From Phoronis ovalis (lineage: Eukaryota > Phoronida > Phoronidae), in assembly GCA_028565635.1 (NCBI GenBank), contig JAOXYB010032309.1:1-14448 (forward strand): a stretch of DNA of 14,448 bases. Reading direction: 5' to 3'. The notes below the pieces were generated by a model, which was not told where the DNA came from, did no database searches, and saw nothing but the letters and a program-made list of their open reading frames with translations. The translations under genes were made by a program, and so were the position numbers. Shown here in pieces: positions 1 through 6,400 of the stretch. Numbering within the stretch: the stretch's first letter is position 1; each line of letters opens with the position of its first letter.

Positions 1-190
1 TTTGGGTCTGAATGACCCCAAAATCAATAGGCTTCATTGTCACTATGTGACTAATATATGATTTAAGTTTCAAATGGATATCACATTCCCTTCTTGAGAT
101 ATCTCGATAACAGTGAATATGACTAGGCGGACGCGGCGGTTGCAGGGTAAATCCAAAGTACCTCCAGCCTACTGCTGGGGGTACAATTAA
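1..190. repeat. Dispersed mollusc-type repeat, cut by the left edge
   Basis: The run from the left edge through GAATGACCCCAAAATCAATA, AGGCGGACGCGGCGG and CAGGGTAAAT ends in a GC-rich hairpin. Its arms are GTACCTCCAGC (158-168) and GCTGGGGGTAC (174-184), pairing at 10 of 11 positions. This layout (imperfect CGGACG tract, CAGGGTAA, then a GGGGGTA hairpin) resembles a very common repeat I remember from bivalve genomes. It sits in intron 11 only about 8 bases past the donor at 198. Strand and full length cannot be told. Confidence 0.55.
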
Positions 191-198
191 TCACTTAC

Positions 199-447
199 TG
201 ACTCAGATTCAACTTGTAAACCTCTTTGAGACCACAGATACTTGGTGGAACCATTTCTAGTCTGTTATGACTTAAGTTTAACACTTGCAAGGTCTCTGCA
301 AACACTGTAGGAAACTCCAGATAACTTTCTGCAGGCTGTCTTGTTTCTGATTCCACACTGTCTGTGCTACTACTTGATGAAGTACGTCCTCGAGGTTTAA
401 GACTTAATCGTTTCATCTTTTCTATGAACATTTTTACCTTCTCCACT
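199..447 (-). CDS. LRRK1: LRRK1 coding exon 11 (serine-rich linker and last visible repeats)
   Basis: This exon encodes residues 549-631 plus two bases of the next codon. The acceptor is GATTTTAG and the donor GAGTCA then GTAAGT. It begins with a basic helix (KMFIEKMKRLSLKPRGR), then a poly-Ser/acidic linker (TSSSSSTDSVESE). LRRs resume at YLEFPTVFAETLQVLNLS, followed by HNRLEMVPPSICGLKEVYKL. The linker followed by LEFP and VPPS is the strongest LRRK1 signature here. The protein then continues off the left edge towards the ROC domain. Confidence 0.9.
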
Positions 448-3400
448 CTAAAATCAACAATTACAGTAAGATATGTATTAACCTGTGCTAAAAGCTGACA
501 ATAAAAGTTTTTTCTTTAAATTTTTTGTAATTATATGAACAGCTGAATATTCTAATATTGCATATCATCATCATTTAAGTCAAGAACCCACATTTTTTTT
601 AAGAATGCTGCATTCTGTGAATGAACACTGACATAGTTCTATGCATGTTTACAAGATTCATTCACAAGAAATGGATTTCTGGAATGTACACCAAGCAAAT
701 GCAAATACTCTATTATTAAACTACCACTTAGGTGTCTAGATACAAAGAGGTGTGTATATATATTTAAGTAATTAAAATGAGGAGACAGACATATGAAAGT
801 ATACATTTAAAAAAAGTTAATACTCTAAACTTTACAATCCTTAGGTTAAATATTGAACACGGTCATATGATCTGATAAAAAACATTTTTGGGGAAAAATG
901 TGTTTTTCGAATTTTAATATTAGAAAAAAAGTCAAAAATCCCTGCATCTATATGTACAAACTTGAAATTCTGCATAGATGAGTTATATATATATATATAT
1001 ATATACCTATAAAACCATGTTTCAGATTTTAAAACTTTCCTTTGTTCAAAAGTTATAAATTCATTAAATTTAAGTGTCAGATCAAAATCAGCAAAATTCT
1101 GACCTTTAAACTTTGAAAATTTATAAGTTTAAAACAAAGCAAAATTTGAGAAGCTGTTTTGTAGACCTGTACATAAAGATAATTTCTGCCAAGTTTCAGC
1201 TTTGTAGGTGCAAGTGATTTTTCACCTAATATTTTTGGAAAACTAAAGTTCGAAAAACACAATTTTTTCCTAAAATCGATGTTTATCAGATCTTGAAAAT
1301 TATTTTCAAACTTTTGCATCTTGATTCATGAACATTAAACCTTTGCAAAAATGTCTACTTTCACATGTTTAACTTTTCATTTTATTTATTAAAATTAATA
1401 AAGCAAGTCAAACAGCAGTGGTTTGTTATATCTCGAGTCCTAAAGTATCATGATGATTTTCATTACATGTTTGTACAGCAACACACCAGTGGTGCATTTA
1501 GATAGTTGTGAAGGGTGGATCTTTTTCTTAATTCATAGAGGAAAGAGTCTACAGTTTTCTGTACAACTTGAGAATATTACTAACAGATAATTCTAGTTAT
1601 GTATAAATACTGTAATTATAAAATTATCTTTCAATGCACCTCAGCAAGCCTTTTTCTTTCCCTAACAAATTATCTTTACCTTGAGACATCTTTCCGTTTG
1701 CTTTTATTATACAGCTGATTGTACGATAAATCTAACTTCAATAAGTCGCAAGATGCACTCTCCCACCACTCAACTTTTGGTAATGTAGCTATCCGATTGT
1801 GTGATAGGTTAAGTTCCAGAACAGCACCTGCAAACAAAATTTGTATCATACTTGCTCAAAGTGCTAATACAGCATCCTCCTAAAAATGAATACACTTCAA
1901 GTGTTTCAAAGATTTAAAACTTAATTTTAGCCAGTCTCTGTATAGATATTATAGTTATAATTGAATACTACTCAATATGCATGCAGTTCCTGTTCTTTAG
2001 TTTTAACCTACTGCTTACTGTTTCAGTAAACATGACAAAGTAGAAAATGCTAGATTCATTTGGTATCAAATCTGGTTTGTGATTTTCAAAACCTTATTTT
2101 TCAAGGTTAAACCACATGCAAGGACTATTTACAAACATTAATTTAATCTGAATTTTGCTAAACTGCCGAGTCTACAAGTAGCAAACTTGTAAATCATACG
2201 AAACTTAGTTTTTCTATGACCATCATATGTGATAAAGGCAATAACTTTTTTAAATCACTTACTTAGTTTACAAACACTCTGAGGAATTTCCTCTATTTGG
2301 TTATGTTGTAAATATAAAAATTTCAATGAAGTTGACCAAAACAATTCCATCCCTGTTGGAATTTCTGACAGCTCATTGAAAGATATATCTAAAAAATTCT
2401 AAAACAAAAAGCATTATTATAAGTAATTATCTTAATAAGCAACTATTTAAGATATTTGATACTGTAGATTGAAAAAAAACAAAACATATTCAGTTATGTG
2501 CAAAGTATTCAAGCCCACAAAATAAACAATTTAATTAGTTCTTTGTAATTAAGCAAATTATGCATAACAATGAGTCTAAAGAGAAACAAAATATTAATTC
2601 CAGAGAGCAAAATACAAGCTGCCAATCATAATTTATTTTCTAATAATTTATTGGCTTAACCACTCAATTTTAACTTAAAAGTTTTAAAATCATCTGTACA
2701 AAAATGACAAACAGTTTATAATTAAAACTTTTCTTCTGCACATTTGTCATCAAAAATGGCTGTTTTGTGATAAATTAGGCACTTTTTGGATCGGAAATTG
2801 CCAAAATTGAGGCTTAAAAATTAAATTTAAATTGAACTTTATATATTTTACTTGACTGGTAGAAGCGATATCTACTTCCTGGTCTGGAGTAAAGATGGCA
2901 TTTGTGACAGGAAATTGGAAATAGATTTTTTTTTGTGACGGGGTTTTGCTGTCAAAAATTGGATATACTGCTGGGGTTAAGTTGTATTTTGAGTCTGCAA
3001 GTGCCAGAGAGCCACTAGATGCACCATTAGAGAATTATGGACGTGCGAATATGGTGAAAAATACATTAAAGGCTATGGGGATACTTAATCTGGTGTCTAC
3101 TCAAATAGTCCAGTATATAAAAATAAGGATAAATTTTGCAATTTTGTTATAAGTAACAAATCTGTTAGAGGTAGAGACTGGCATTGCAAATAAGTTCGGG
3201 TACGAAGTTTCTCAGATTTTTTTCCAAAATGGCCACCATTAAGTAGTCTTCAGTAGAAGCAATATTTCAAAAAAAAATTAAACAAAACCTAAAAATTATT
3301 ATTCTGGAAGTAGGTTTCATAATTTTGTATATAAGCATACTGTACCAGAGGACATGACCAAGGAGCTATTATATGATTTAACTTATTGTGACCAACAAAT

Positions 3401-6400
3401 AACTTCTCCAATTTTTCAGCAGCATTCAACTGAATGGGTATTTTTGTCAGTTCATTGTGTGATACATCAAATATTCTCAGACTGGAACACAGCCATGGTT
3501 CACTGGGAGGTATTTCTACAAAATGTCAGATAAAGTTGAAATTATTTATTAATAACACTTTCACTTCCTTTATATTACCTCAGATTAACAAACACATATC
3601 TGGATCATAAAACCAGTATACACTGATATCCAAGATCACTGCTTTAACAAAAGATCCAAGTGATTACTTTCCTCTTTTTGCTTTATGTTGCATGAATATA
3701 ACACTGTATCTACACAGAAAAAAAAAAGTGACAAATACCTATATTCAAAGCAACTGTAAGTCTTGTATGGTAAAGTATGGAAAAAGTTGGTAGTATCAAA
3801 AAAGTTGGCACTTAATGGGTTGACATCTGAAGTTTAAAACAGTATTTAATGCTAATGTTATATATAAAATGTATAGGAAAGATACATTGATTAAGCTTGT
3901 AGTGCCTATTAGTCCCAGGTAAAAGCAAAATGCAGAAAGTGCCAATTTTTTTGATACCTTGACAATGGATTCAGAAGACTCCTACCAAGACTAGACTTTC
4001 TGCGATTACATAATTTAAAACTTTTTGAATTTTTTCAACATTCCGGGTCATCGAACAACTCATAAGCGCAGAAATTGAAATTTTAATTGCTCCTAGAGAA
4101 ATTTTGTTTCTTTTTCATTTCAAAGTTAAACTCAAAAAATCACAAGTGCCAACTTTTTCAATACCTTACTGTAATGTCTCAATTTAATCAATTTCCATTT
4201 AATACAATTATGTTACTTTATAAGCATGCATCAAACAGATAACTGGTAAATGCTAATTTTCCTTTACCACAAGATGCTCCCACAATAAATGTGCTGCTTG
4301 GCATGTAAGATGCCTGTGACCAGTCATCTTGCATACTGGCACATAATGTTTCTATTTTATTGTAGGATAGATTCAACTTCTCAACATGCTTCAGCTTAAA
4401 AATGTCCTGTGGTATAGACGACAAGTCATTGTGGGATGCATCCACCTCTTTCAGCCTAAAACATACAATTGTGAACATTAACTGATTCATTCCTATGGTA
4501 AATAAAATGTGTTAGTTAGGCCATGCCAAAAATAAAAGTTGTTTAACGGGTGAAAGCTCTCAAAAACTGAGTCGGTCGGTTTTTATATTTATTTAAAAAA
4601 AGTGTAAAAACTGAGTCGGTGGGGCTTTTTAGTGTTAAAAGAAAAGAAAACATACTCTGAATCAGACAACACTGCGAGAATTAAGATAAATTAAGATAAC
4701 TTCATGGCTACTAATAAAATAGGATTCCTTTTTTAAATTTTATTTATTGCAATTTATACATAGTAAGAAAACATTGACAGAAAGAGAGAGAGTAGAAATA
4801 TGAAAAAGTAGAAAAAATGGAGACAAATATAAATATCTAGATACATGTACATATGCATATATATATAATTATATTCAGAAACGATACAACAGTGTTATGT
4901 TATTTTTCTGTTATGGCTAGAATGTTAAAACATACCAAAACATATCCTATATCAAAATTATTATTTCATTCAAATTCAAATTGAATTCATACTTCTTAGT
5001 CAAATATAAAGATGCTCCTAAATTAAATAATGCTACATTTTGTAGACTTTTTTGCTTCTCACCCAGAACACAAAATTTGACCTTCTGGTACAGGCCACTT
5101 TTTTAATCCAGCATGAGAAATCAGCAATTCCTTAATTGATGGAAAATTCCATGGTATGATTGCTGGCAGTTTCTTCAATTTATTAAACGATAGATCCAAA
5201 CATGTGAGTGTTTCTTGATAAGGAGGAAACCAACTGTCAGATAAGCTGTGTAAATTTTTCTTTCTCCAATCAATACTGTGGGTCTGAAAAAATTCAAAAA
5301 GAGTAATATTTTCTCAAAGCTGTACGGTTCGACAACAGCAGAAAAATGTCCCACCTATTATTATTAGTGATTAAGAAATGTTTTAATAGACTGAGCACAC
5401 ACTTGGTGGATCCACTAGCCACGGACTCAAACATTTCCAGTGTGTCGTATTTTGTAAATGAATGGTTCATTCACAAGTGAATGCAAATAGTCTATGAATT
5501 TACAGGCTGTTTAAGTAACTGAAGGATAACAAAAGGCAACCTTTTTTCCATATTATGGATATACAATCAATTAAGTATACAAAGTTCCACAAAAAAACCC
5601 AGCTAATAACAGTTAGTACATTTGAATATTTAAAACACAAAGTGAATAATCATACCAGAGACACCTCATCTGTGTCCTCAGTCTCATGTTCAAAAGCTTT
5701 AACAAATCTTGCTAAAACCATAGATAACAGCTTTGGAAACTTTCGTACAAGATGCTCACTCACACATGCGCCTTTATTGATAAGAAATTCTATGATGTCT
5801 AAATGCTGACCTGAAATATTAATTTAACTTGAGTTTAGATATATAGCACTTGCAGTGTCAGATATAATTATGATAAAATATAGATATTATATACAACCAA
5901 ATTTTTTTTTTTCTTTTTCAATTTTATATAATTCTTGTTTTAAATTTCATTTGCTATAGTGTTTATAATGCTATACTGTCCTTACATGATGAAAATAAGT
6001 TGAAAGAGCAGGATCAGATAAAAAATCTGTCCAAAGCAACCCCCTTTCAGTAAAACATTTTTCAAATATCAATTCATCAGTGTTTAGGATCTGCATCTGA
6101 AGCATAACATTAATTTGTTATAATTTGCTCAGACTTATAGTCAATAAGTGCATTTCTTTCCTTGTACTTATGATCTGGAGAAAGCCAACGTAACAAACAC
6201 ATGTAATGTTATTTTAAATTACTCTTACCACTAAATGCTGCATACAGTGGTGTCATGTACTGACAGTTGTCAGCATCTACATCCCGTACCAACTTCACTG
6301 GATCGTCGATGCAGATATCATCAGATAGCCAGAACTGAACAGATGCAAGATGGCCGCCCAAGCAGGCAATATATAAAAGATAGCTTCGGTACATCTCATC

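Larger units (their letters stand above)
448..1679 (-). other. LRRK1: Intron 10 of LRRK1
   Basis: This is a 1232-base intron bounded by GTAAAG (1679) and TTTTAG (448). It contains the foldback element at 869-1292 with a 24-base TA microsatellite (984-1007) near its middle. The flanks, 448-868 and 1293-1679, are AT-rich with nothing I recognise. Confidence 0.8.

Noticed and set aside
640-705. Shared words (TTCATTCACAAG, AATGCAAATA) with 5466-5496 as a repeat pair
   Set aside because: The words have different spacing in the two places, so the match is too weak to call a repeat.
1077-1319. Minus-strand open frame of 80 codons in intron 10
   Set aside because: It lies in the arm of the foldback element, is lysine/phenylalanine-rich, has no domain and would have to be skipped by the well-phased exon 10 to 11 join.
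5555-5809. Plus-strand open frame opposite exon 5
   Set aside because: It is antisense to the conserved ankyrin exon and has no recognisable content.
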